Origin: an uncultured Rhodospirillaceae bacterium
GTDB lineage: Bacteria; Pseudomonadota; Alphaproteobacteria; Rhodospirillales; UBA2165
Direction of reading: 5' to 3'
Assembly: GCA_913054205.1 (NCBI GenBank)
Contig: CAJXJM010000028.1
Coordinates: 1 to 12,831 of the forward strand
Length of the DNA: 12,831 bases
In this document: one piece after another, positions 1-6,614 of the stretch
Numbering within the stretch: the stretch's first letter is position 1
Layout of the letters: the number at the start of each line of letters is the position of its first letter
The notes under the pieces: model-generated
Seen by the model: only the letters and a program-made list of their open reading frames with translations
Told to the model about the DNA's origin: nothing
Database searches by the model: none
Position numbers and translations under genes: made by a program

Positions 1-524
1 AAGGCTAATGATTTGGCTTGTCCTAAGGAGTCCAAGCGGGCCGCCACTGTTTGAGTGTCGATTTCCGATTGTGGGTTATGGGTCGAGCCATGGCCGATCA
101 CCAGCACTGTGGTGTCCATCGCAGCCGATGCCGACATCTGAACAGTGCTGCGAACCAGATCGGTAAACCGATTGCCGATGAGGGGGTGATTGCCGACAGG
201 TTCAGCAAATTTAAGCGTCTGTCCATTGCGCTGGGTTTGGCGTCCCGAAAGCGAGAGTTCTTCTGGAATGACAGTTTTGGTTAGGCTGCCCGGGCTGGCA
301 AAGCACGGAACAATATAAACTGTATCACTTGAAATTTTTGCCAACTCCTCAGCCATAAAAGGCGCGCGCTTTATAAATCCCGTCTGAACGTCGTTGAAAA
401 TATTTTGCCTGGCAATGGCATCCGCATGTCCTTGAATGAGGCGGGTGCTTTCCGGAGAGTCCGAACGCCCATGCCCAACAATGAGGAGAGAGGATTTCCG
501 CCAAAGGTCAGATGGCGAGGCCAT
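1..524 (-). CDS. CbiX/SirB-type sirohydrochlorin chelatase family protein, two-domain, 3' end cut by window edge
   Basis: I translated this by hand from ATG at 524 to the left edge: 174 residues with no stop, so the gene is partial. It has the tandem CbiX layout. The first half carries VGHGRSDSPES (His18) and a PCFASPG segment near 73-79. The second half begins with VIGHGSTHN (His145), and EPVGNHP at 108-114 joins them. Family members insert Co2+, Fe2+ or Ni2+ into sirohydrochlorin or related tetrapyrroles in the cytoplasm, for cobalamin, siroheme or similar cofactors. The metal here cannot be read from sequence. The start lies one base after the stop of the DUF4202 gene, so the two are probably translationally coupled; no separate Shine-Dalgarno is obvious. 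The first half shows no clear second histidine after the PCFASPG segment, which resembles a large two-domain subfamily rather than classic CbiK. Family call is good, exact substrate unknown. Confidence 0.82.
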   Translation of the reverse strand, partial: MASPSDLWRKSSLLIVGHGRSDSPESTRLIQGHADAIARQNIFNDVQTGFIKRAPFMAEELAKISSDTVYIVPCFASPGSLTKTVIPEELSLSGRQTQRNGQTLKFAEPVGNHPLIGNRFTDLVRSTVQMSASAAMDTTVLVIGHGSTHNPQSEIDTQTVAARLDSLGQAKSLA

Positions 525-525
525 T

Positions 526-1107
526 TTATTCGGTGAGGGCTTTGTTGATGAGGGTGAGTTCTTCTTCAGAAAGATTGAGCGTTAACGCGAGTTTATGCCC
601 GCGCTCGGTCATTTTGGCCCACGTGCGTTGGATGATGCCGATCATTTTCTCTTCATCATGCTTTCTTGAGAAATCCAAAAAGTAGTTTTCCAGAAAAACC
701 AGGCAGATCACATCTTCCAAAGTCTGCATGTCGGTATTTGAGCGCAGGTTTTTCTTGAGCAGCAATTGGCGGGTTTTATCGACAGCCCCATCATCGTAGC
801 CACACTCGCGCATAATTTCAGCGGCCTTGTCGGCATGGAAGCCATAAAGCGTTGTGCGCCATAAATGATAACCTTTTTTGCCTTCCGGATATTCAGTTCG
901 AGGAATCTCCCAGCGGCGGATATGCTGCGCCCGAGCGGCCAGCTTAAGTGTCTCCTCGGCATCCGGGGCGACCCTTTCCATCCAGGCCGTCATGCGCCTG
1001 CCATAAATAAGTTCTTTCGGATGGTCCTCACCTTCAAAACTATCGCTATTCGGATCAGCCGCGTTGGCGGTATCAATCAGGACGATGGCATCTTCAAATT
1101 GAGGCAT
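526..1107 (-). CDS. DUF4202 domain-containing protein
   Basis: This 193-residue protein matches DUF4202 along its whole length, as I remember the family. Recognisable blocks are HPKELIYGRRM (29-39), ARAQHIRRWEIPR (58-70), YHLWRTTLYGFHAD (80-93) and EDVICLVFLENYF (131-143). Biochemical function is not established. The spacing of His29, His62, His91 and the Glu131-Asp132 pair within a predicted all-helical protein recalls HD-type metal hydrolases, but this is inference. I chose ATG at 1107 because the family begins close to the FEDAIVLIDTAN segment. A TTG at 1131 would add eight residues (MFEIWFKN) and is preceded directly by an in-frame stop. The gene is upstream of, and almost abuts, the CbiX-type chelatase gene, so the pair is probably one operon and DUF4202 may serve the same cofactor pathway. 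Confidence 0.85.
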   Translation of the reverse strand: MPQFEDAIVLIDTANAADPNSDSFEGEDHPKELIYGRRMTAWMERVAPDAEETLKLAARAQHIRRWEIPRTEYPEGKKGYHLWRTTLYGFHADKAAEIMRECGYDDGAVDKTRQLLLKKNLRSNTDMQTLEDVICLVFLENYFLDFSRKHDEEKMIGIIQRTWAKMTERGHKLALTLNLSEEELTLINKALTE

Positions 1108-1202
1108 ATTTTTAAACCAAATCTCAAACAATTAGCATTCATCATAGGATAAGGCATAATGAGCTTTGTGCAAATCACCGAAAATATCCATGAAGAGTGA
1201 AA
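1108..1202. promoter_or_regulatory. Divergent intergenic region with a candidate plus-strand promoter
   Basis: This 95-base gap separates the minus-strand DUF4202-chelatase pair from the plus-strand glycosyltransferase pair, so it should hold promoters for both directions. On the plus strand, TTAGCA at 1132-1137 and CATAAT at 1155-1160 are 17 bases apart and resemble -35 and -10 boxes (4/6 and 5/6 matches to the sigma-70 consensus). For the minus strand I see only weak candidates. A purine-rich GAAGAG at 1192-1197 could serve as ribosome binding site for ATG at 1203. These are pattern matches only. Confidence 0.35.
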
Positions 1203-1829
1203 ATGAATTCGACTGACACCATCGATAGCGCGGGAGAGCACGCACTATCTCTTGCCGATTTGCCATATCTTCTGGATAGCAATACAGCGCTGCCGAGTAT
1301 TGATATTCCTGTATCGCAAAAGGCGCTTGATGAAATGCGCGCGCGATTGGCTGAGGCCGGTCCAGCTCCTTATATCGCTATCACCTACCGGGCCGGGGGC
1401 GCGGGTAAGGACACTCTGGTGAAAAACGCGCCGCTCAAGGAAATTAGCGAGGCTCTAAAAGATAACAAGGCAACGCTCATTAATGTGCAGCGACTGCCGA
1501 CGCAGGAAGAAAAAGCTCTGTTGACGACAAGTTTCGGCACCAGCATTGCTGATTTTTCGGATGTGAATGACAATCTTGAGGAGGCTTTGGCGTTAATGAG
1601 TTTGCTCGACGATTACATCGGCGTAAGCAATACCAATATGCATTTGCGTGCCGCAGCCGGGAAATCAGCCCGGGTATTGGTCACCTATCCCGGTGAATAT
1701 AGATGGTTGGTAGACGGCGACCGTTCACCGTGGTTTCCGAACTTTGATCTCTATCGACAAGATTCGGGTGGCAGCTGGGAGAGGGCTTTTCGAAAACTCT
1801 CAGCTGATATAAAAACATCCCATGAGTGA
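1203..1829 (+). CDS. GT9-like glycosyltransferase, C-terminal nucleotide-sugar-binding half only
   Basis: This protein of about 208 residues resembles the C-terminal Rossmann half of ADP-heptose/GT9-like transferases that usually end long TPR proteins. Visible blocks, in 210-residue numbering from GTG 1197, are YIAITYRAGGAGKD (59-72), the IADFSDVNDNLEEALALMSLLDDYIGV stretch (117-143), SNTNMHLRAAAG (144-155), and YRWLVDGDRSPWFPNFDLYRQ near 168-188. The usual TPR region and N-terminal acceptor-side half are missing; an acidic 50-residue lead replaces them. GTG at 1197 or ATG at 1203 could be the start; an in-frame TGA at 1191 rules out anything longer nearby. The stop overlaps the start of the next gene by 8 bases, so the two are translated together and may act as a pair. 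I infer that it is either a remnant or a partner subunit. Independent catalytic activity is doubtful. Confidence 0.72.
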   Translation: MNSTDTIDSAGEHALSLADLPYLLDSNTALPSIDIPVSQKALDEMRARLAEAGPAPYIAITYRAGGAGKDTLVKNAPLKEISEALKDNKATLINVQRLPTQEEKALLTTSFGTSIADFSDVNDNLEEALALMSLLDDYIGVSNTNMHLRAAAGKSARVLVTYPGEYRWLVDGDRSPWFPNFDLYRQDSGGSWERAFRKLSADIKTSHE

Positions 1830-3690
1830 CGCAGAGGAAATCCATCATCGAGGCATCGCCGCTTTTCAAGCGGGCCAAATCGACGAAGCCATTGATCTTT
1901 TAGGTCAAGCGATTGCCACCGGTAATGCCGACGCCGAGATATACGCCAACCTTGGCGTGATCAACCGCGAAGCCGGTAATTTGCAAGTTGCGCGCGAACA
2001 TCTGGAAGAGGCGGTTGAGCGGGCATCGAACAACGCTGATTTTTATTATAATTTAGCGCTGGTTTACGGTGATCTAGAAGAGCTTGATCTGGCGCAGAAA
2101 CATTACGAACTGGCGCTCAGCATGCGGCCCGGCATGGCCCCGGCGTTGAATAATCTTGGCAATATCAAAAAAGCGCAAAAAGACACGGATGGCGCGGTCG
2201 CATTTTACCAACAAGCCATTGAGGCCGACGAAGGCTATGCGCCGGCCCATCGAAACCTCGCCGATGCTTTCGAATCCGCCGGCTTTGTTTCTGCGGCCCA
2301 CGATTCTTATACCACGGCCATTCAACTTCGCCAGGACACCGGAACGCGCATTCGGGATGCGCTGGTCTTGCCTGTAATTCCAGACTCGAATGACCAAATC
2401 GAGGAAAGCCGCGCGCGACTGAATGGCAAGCTGGATGATTTGCTCAATGACGAGCTAAGCCTGGAAGACCCGTTACGCGAAGTCGGCGCGACGAATTTTC
2501 TGCTCGCCTGTCACGGGCTCAATGACAAACCAATCCAGGAGAAAATTGCTCAAACCTATCTAAAGGCTTGTCCGGCACTGGCTTTCGAAGCGTCCCACGC
2601 AAAGGACTGGATGGCGGGGTTGGAAGGCGGGGTGCCGCGTATCGGATTTGTATCTTCATTTTTCCATGAGCATACGATTGCGAAATTGAATAACAGTCTG
2701 ATTACCGGCCTGCCAAAAGCGCGATTTGATGTGAAAGTATTTTCATTTTCGGACGTCGAGGATTCCTGGTCCGAGAAGTTTAAAAAATTGGGAGCGAATT
2801 TTGTTCGATTGCCAATGGATTTAGAGAATGCGCGCCGCGTCATTGCTGAAGCCGAGCTTGATATTCTGTATTACACCGACATCGGCATGGAGCCGATGAC
2901 TTATTTTTTGAGTTTCGCCCGGCTTGCTCCGGTTCAATGTGTGAGCGTTGGACATCCTGTGACAACGGGCATTCCCAATATTGATTATTTCATTTCGGCT
3001 GATCTGATCGAAACCAGCAATTCTGCCGAGGCGTATAGCGAAAAGCTGGTGCGTTTGGATGGTTTCCCGACCTGTGTTGCCCGGCCAGAAGAATTCAAAG
3101 ATTTGGCGCCGCGTAAAAAATCCAGCGGACAACGTATTGTCTGCCCACAATCACTGTTCAAATTTCACCCGGATTTCGATGACATGCTCGGCGATATTTT
3201 ACGAGTTCTGCCGGACGCGACTATTCAGTTGATTGATGGCAGTCACCCAGCCTGGACAGAGCTTCTGCAAAAGCGCCTGCTTAAGTCGCTCTCAGACGTA
3301 AGTGACCGTATTGAAATATTACCACGCTTAAACAGTGAAGCTTTTGCGGCATTGCTCAATGTTGCAGATGTTATTCTTGATACGCCTCATTTCAGCGGCG
3401 AGATGACGACCTATCAGGCTTTGGCAGCGGTTACGCCCGTTGTCACGCTGCCGGGCGACTTTATGCGGGGCCGCTATAGCCTGGGCCTCTACCGGCAAAT
3501 GCAGATGACGGATTGCGTTGCGGACAGCGCTGAAGAATATGTTGAGATTACCAAACGCCTCTGCACTGACAGCAGTTTTGCTGAAAGCACGCGGGATCAA
3601 ATCAAAGCCGGTCATGAGCTTATATTTGATAACCGTAAAGCCATCGACCGCCATGCCAAGTTCTTTGAAAAAGTCATGTTCGAGGGGTAG
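1822..3690 (+). CDS. TPR protein with GT41 (O-GlcNAc transferase/SPINDLY-like) glycosyltransferase domain
   Basis: The 622-residue protein begins with about five tetratricopeptide repeats (roughly 3-36, 37-70, 72-104, 106-139, 140-173). A linker follows, then a GT41-type catalytic region from about 272. Landmarks are RIGFVSSFFHEHT (273-285), where His284 aligns with the OGT catalytic-region histidine, VGHPVTTGIPNIDYFISAD (376-394), CPQSLFKFHPDFD (441-453) with Lys447 in the UDP-contact position, and the LDTPHFSGEMTT...LPG block (519-545) followed by MRGRYSLGLYRQM. These are hallmarks of bacterial TPR-glycosyltransferases that modify proteins or glycans with UDP-sugars in the cytoplasm; TPRs usually select the acceptor. 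Where relatives have a GGNTT- or GHTT-like phosphate loop, this one reads GEMTT, a moderate divergence. Its start overlaps the end of the half-GT9 gene. Donor and acceptor are unknown; flagellin or a surface protein is possible but not shown here. Confidence 0.88.
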   Translation: MSDAEEIHHRGIAAFQAGQIDEAIDLLGQAIATGNADAEIYANLGVINREAGNLQVAREHLEEAVERASNNADFYYNLALVYGDLEELDLAQKHYELALSMRPGMAPALNNLGNIKKAQKDTDGAVAFYQQAIEADEGYAPAHRNLADAFESAGFVSAAHDSYTTAIQLRQDTGTRIRDALVLPVIPDSNDQIEESRARLNGKLDDLLNDELSLEDPLREVGATNFLLACHGLNDKPIQEKIAQTYLKACPALAFEASHAKDWMAGLEGGVPRIGFVSSFFHEHTIAKLNNSLITGLPKARFDVKVFSFSDVEDSWSEKFKKLGANFVRLPMDLENARRVIAEAELDILYYTDIGMEPMTYFLSFARLAPVQCVSVGHPVTTGIPNIDYFISADLIETSNSAEAYSEKLVRLDGFPTCVARPEEFKDLAPRKKSSGQRIVCPQSLFKFHPDFDDMLGDILRVLPDATIQLIDGSHPAWTELLQKRLLKSLSDVSDRIEILPRLNSEAFAALLNVADVILDTPHFSGEMTTYQALAAVTPVVTLPGDFMRGRYSLGLYRQMQMTDCVADSAEEYVEITKRLCTDSSFAESTRDQIKAGHELIFDNRKAIDRHAKFFEKVMFEG

Positions 3691-3704
3691 TGCGGGTTAT
3701 TAGA

Positions 3705-4352
3705 TTATTGTTCGCCGGCTTCTTCTTTCTCAACCAGCTCATTCGCCAATCCTACGTATTTTTCAGCATCACAAAAGCGATCAATGAGGCCGGCGTATTC
3801 TTTGTCGACGCGCGCCGTCGTGGTTTTCATTGACTGCTCCGAAGTCAGAGAAGGTGTGGCGTCGGTTCGCTCAATCAACTGGCCCTCGATATACAGCGCA
3901 TCAAGGCCGGTGCCGCCCTCGGCAATGAGGATCGCCGCCTCCTCAAACGGTGAAGCAAAATAGGCGCTGGCGGCATGGGCATCAATGTGATTGATCCAGC
4001 GCAGCTTGGCAGGATAGAATTGGATGCTTTGTTCCGCTAAATAATTCCAGCGGTGGTTATCGTCATAGCGCGGGTGATGGCGACGGAGCGCGTTCTGATA
4101 GCCAAATTGAGAGCCTTTTTTGGGCCAGGTCCCCATATGACGGTCAATGCAAATCAGATCGACATCCTCCAGGCTCTCGAGCCCCAAACTCGAGAGACAA
4201 TAGGCTATCGACATCAACGGATAGGCAAAAGAATGTTTGCGCCGGTTGAGACGCGCCTCGGTAATGGCATGAATTTTTAAGCTGCCGTCTTGGTCAGAGA
4301 CAATGGCAGCGCCGGTATCATGGCTATAACATTTGAGGCCTAAGACAATCAT
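3705..4352 (-). pseudogene. Truncated NodU/CmcH-type carbamoyltransferase, N-terminal (Kae1-like) part only
   Basis: The ORF encodes 215 residues; family members are usually 500-600. The N-terminus MIVLGLKCYSHDTGAAIV is the typical opening strand-turn of O-carbamoyltransferases. NHIDAHAASAYFASPFEEAAIL (121-142) is the conserved metal-binding block, with His122 and His126 in the HxxxH arrangement. The Asp that lies 19 residues after the second His in family members is Glu145 here (ILIAEGGTG). After about residue 165 the similarity fades, and the remaining Kae1-like region and the whole C-terminal domain are absent. The ORF stops 14 bases from the convergent TPR-GT41 stop, so no room is left for them. 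I therefore treat it as a probable decayed gene. It could instead be a stable short protein, because the ORF itself is intact and its initiation region looks normal. Confidence 0.62.
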
Positions 4353-4382
4353 TGAACCATCATTTTATATTGGCAGGACTTA

Positions 4383-4399
4383 TTTTGTATGAGACAAAA
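4383..4399. repeat. Perfect 6-5-6 inverted repeat directly upstream of ctaA
   Basis: TTTTGT at 4383-4388 and ACAAAA at 4394-4399 are exact inverted repeats around the spacer ATGAG. The repeat ends five bases before the ctaA ATG at 4405, where a Shine-Dalgarno would be expected, and no SD-like purine run is visible. It could be an operator half-site pair or a small mRNA hairpin. AT-rich 6-base dyads also arise by chance. Confidence 0.35.
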
Positions 4400-4404
4400 C
4401 CCTT

Positions 4405-5487
4405 ATGAATACAACAAGCTTTAATTCCGTAATCGGCAATACGACCTCGGCGCCAGATACCGCAAGCAAATCTATCGCCACTTGGCTGTATATTTTGTGC
4501 GGTATGGTCTTTTTTATGGTGATCTTGGGCGGGCTTACGCGGCTGACCCATTCCGGGTTGTCGATGGTTGATTGGCGGCCGGTCACAGGATGGCTGCCAC
4601 CGATGAACCCCATTGAGTGGCAGGCGGTCTTTGATCTCTATAAAGAATCTCCGGAATTCAAAAAAATAAACTACGGTATGACTGTCGAAGAATTTAAGTC
4701 GATTTTTTGGCTGGAATTTATGCATCGTTTATGGGGGCGGATATTGGGCGTGGTGTTCCTGTTGCCATTTTTATTTTTTCTCCTGAAGGGCTGGATTACG
4801 CGTCCCTTGATCCCTCGTCTCATTTTGATCTTTATACTCGGAGGCCTGCAGGGCGTGCTCGGCTGGTATATGGTTAAAAGCGGCCTGATCGATAACCCTG
4901 ATGTCAGCCAGTACCGTCTAACCGCACATTTTGCAGCCGCGGTCATCATTTACGGATATATGCTTTGGGTGGCTTTATCGTTAATGAAAGCGCCAAGAGG
5001 AGCGGTTTCTCACGCTCCCTCATTGTTGGTCAAGGGCACTATATTCACCGCAGGTTGGATATTCTTGACCATGTTATCGGGTGGATTTGTCGCTGGCCTT
5101 GATGCGGGGCTAACCTATAACACTTTCCCGCTGATGGATGGCAAATTGGTGCCAGATGGGCTATGGGCAATATCGCCTTGGTATTTCAATGTGTTTGAGA
5201 ACATACTAACGGTGCAGTTCGATCACCGCATCTTAGCTGAGATGACTTTGGTGCTGGTCATCGGGCTGTGGCTGTTGGCGCGCAAAAGCGATCTGCCAAT
5301 AGCGCCGCGAAAGGCCTTTCGCGCGTTGATGATCATGGTTCTTGTACAGGTGATTTTGGGCATTGCAACGTTGATTTTTGTGGTGCCCGTTTCGCTCGCC
5401 TCACTGCATCAGGCCGGCGCGTTGGTGTTGTTCACGTTTGCGCTTTGGGCATTGCATAGCTTGATTGGAAAATCATTTGCCCGATAA
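4405..5487 (+). CDS. ctaA: Heme A synthase, COX15/CtaA type
   Basis: This 360-residue membrane protein oxidises the C8 methyl of heme O to the formyl group of heme A, the cofactor of aa3-type cytochrome oxidases, in the inner membrane. It has about eight hydrophobic segments. The four conserved heme-ligand histidines are visible: His107 in EFMHRLWGR, His175 in RLTAHFAAA, His274 in QFDHRILAE and His335 in ASLHQAGAL. GGLTRLTHSGLSMVDW (42-57), GGLQGVLGWYMVKSGL (146-161) and LDAGLTYNTFPLMDG (232-246) are signature blocks of the COX15 (alphaproteobacterial and mitochondrial) type, and the length is normal. An alphaproteobacterial origin for the window fits this. No other cytochrome oxidase gene is adjacent. 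The start is the ATG at 4405; no strong ribosome binding site precedes it. Confidence 0.95.
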   Translation: MNTTSFNSVIGNTTSAPDTASKSIATWLYILCGMVFFMVILGGLTRLTHSGLSMVDWRPVTGWLPPMNPIEWQAVFDLYKESPEFKKINYGMTVEEFKSIFWLEFMHRLWGRILGVVFLLPFLFFLLKGWITRPLIPRLILIFILGGLQGVLGWYMVKSGLIDNPDVSQYRLTAHFAAAVIIYGYMLWVALSLMKAPRGAVSHAPSLLVKGTIFTAGWIFLTMLSGGFVAGLDAGLTYNTFPLMDGKLVPDGLWAISPWYFNVFENILTVQFDHRILAEMTLVLVIGLWLLARKSDLPIAPRKAFRALMIMVLVQVILGIATLIFVVPVSLASLHQAGALVLFTFALWALHSLIGKSFAR

Positions 5488-5490
5488 CCA

Positions 5491-5520
5491 AAAAAGGGTG
5501 GCCCAGCAGTTTTGCCTTTT
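5491..5520 (+). terminator. Possible weak terminator after ctaA
   Basis: Just after the ctaA stop, AAAAGG at 5492-5497 can pair with CCTTTT at 5515-5520 across an 17-base loop containing GGCCC. A T-rich tract follows at 5527-5533. The loop is long and the stem short, so this is weak support for a rho-independent terminator. Confidence 0.25.
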
Positions 5521-5618
5521 ACGTTAATTTTTTATATATAAAAGGGGATTACATATAGAGTAAGTACTACGATATAGGGCCATTTGTAGTAAAGATACCT
5601 CAATTGGAGAAATAGTTG
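5512..5618 (+). promoter_or_regulatory. Intergenic region before the DHH gene: candidate promoter, AT palindrome and ribosome binding site
   Basis: TTGCCT at 5512-5517 and TATATA at 5535-5540 are 17 bases apart and could be -35 and -10 boxes (4/6 each). The -10 lies within a perfect 14-base palindrome, TTTTATATATAAAA at 5530-5543. A clear ribosome binding site, GGAG at 5606-5609, is nine bases before the ATG at 5619 and favours that start over TTG at 5616. The about 60 bases between them show no other feature that I recognise. Confidence 0.35.
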
Positions 5619-6557
5619 ATGTCGAATGATGACGACAAATTTCGCCTTGTAACACGGAGCGATTTCGATGGCCTGGTTTGCGCCGTTTTATTGCGCGAAC
5701 TGGATGTGATCAATGAAATCAAATTTGTCCACCCCAAAGATGTGCAAGATGGATTGGTACTGTTAGGCGATACGGATATCAGCGCTAATTTGCCTTTTGA
5801 TAACCGTGTTCAACGTGCTTTTGATCATCACCATAGTGAGATGATCCGACTTGAAACACTTCCAGCCAATTATGTGAATAATCCCAAAGCGCCTTCGGCT
5901 GCCCGCGTCATCTTTGAATATTATGGTGGTAAAGAGGCGTTCCCGCGCGTCACTGACGAACTTATGGAAGCTGTCGACAAAGGAGACTCTGCGCAATTCA
6001 CGATGGATGAGGTTATGTCGCCAACCGGCTGGGCCATGCTTAATTTTGTGATGGATTCCAGAACCGGATTGGGGCGTTTCAAAAGCTTCAATATTTCAAA
6101 TTATGATTTGATGATGGCGCTGATAGATTATTGCCGAGATCATACCATTGAGGAGATTATTGATCTTCCCGATGTCAAAGAACGGGTTGATCTCTATCTC
6201 CAACATAAAGATCAGTTTGTTGAGCAAATTCGGCGTTGCTCGACCATACAGGACAATTTGGTCGTATTGGATTTGCGCGGCGAGGACACCATATACGCAG
6301 GCAACAGATTTATGATTTATGCTCTGTTTCCAGAAACAAATATATCCGTTCATGCGCTTTGGGGATTGGATAAACTCAATACCGTCTACGCCGTCGGAAA
6401 ATCCATATTTAACAAAACCTCACAGACCAATATTGGTGAGCTTGTTTTGAAGTATGGCGGCGGCGGTCACGAAGCCGCCGGAACCTGCCAAATCGACAAT
6501 GATGATTCTGAACGAGTCTTGAAAGAATTGGTTGCTCAGATCACCTCTGACGGTTAA
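5619..6557 (+). CDS. DHH/DHHA1-family phosphoesterase (exopolyphosphatase-like)
   Basis: The 312-residue protein has the two-domain DHH architecture. The N-terminal part contains RSDFDGLVCA (13-22), the first metal-binding motif in its DxDG form, and FDHHHSE (68-74), the signature DHH motif. A further acidic pair lies at VDKGD (119-123). The C-terminal DHHA1 domain contains YGGGGHEAAGTC (279-290), the substrate-binding glycine loop. Relatives use two divalent metals to hydrolyse phosphodiester or phosphoanhydride bonds, including oligoribonucleotides, pAp, cyclic-dinucleotide products or polyphosphate. Nothing here selects among these, and 'exopolyphosphatase' is a common database label rather than a proven role. 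There is no RecJ OB domain and no membrane segment. ATG 5619 is chosen because GGAG lies at normal spacing. The protease gene starts within 60 bases downstream on the same strand. Confidence 0.86.
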   Translation: MSNDDDKFRLVTRSDFDGLVCAVLLRELDVINEIKFVHPKDVQDGLVLLGDTDISANLPFDNRVQRAFDHHHSEMIRLETLPANYVNNPKAPSAARVIFEYYGGKEAFPRVTDELMEAVDKGDSAQFTMDEVMSPTGWAMLNFVMDSRTGLGRFKSFNISNYDLMMALIDYCRDHTIEEIIDLPDVKERVDLYLQHKDQFVEQIRRCSTIQDNLVVLDLRGEDTIYAGNRFMIYALFPETNISVHALWGLDKLNTVYAVGKSIFNKTSQTNIGELVLKYGGGGHEAAGTCQIDNDDSERVLKELVAQITSDG

Positions 6558-6614
6558 ATCTAAGCAACATAAAATTACATAATATTGGCACACCAAGAGG
6601 AATTGGTTAGCTAC

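Noticed and set aside
51..284. Plus-strand open frame of 77 residues at the left edge
   Set aside because: The opposite strand encodes a clear CbiX-type protein through this stretch.
3328..3654. Minus-strand frame of 108 residues within the TPR-GT41 gene
   Set aside because: It lies opposite the conserved catalytic region of the GT41 domain and has no recognisable domain or ribosome binding site.
3691..3704. Bidirectional terminator between the convergent GT41 and carbamoyltransferase genes
   Set aside because: The 14 bases between the two stops contain no inverted repeat that could form a stem with a T tract.
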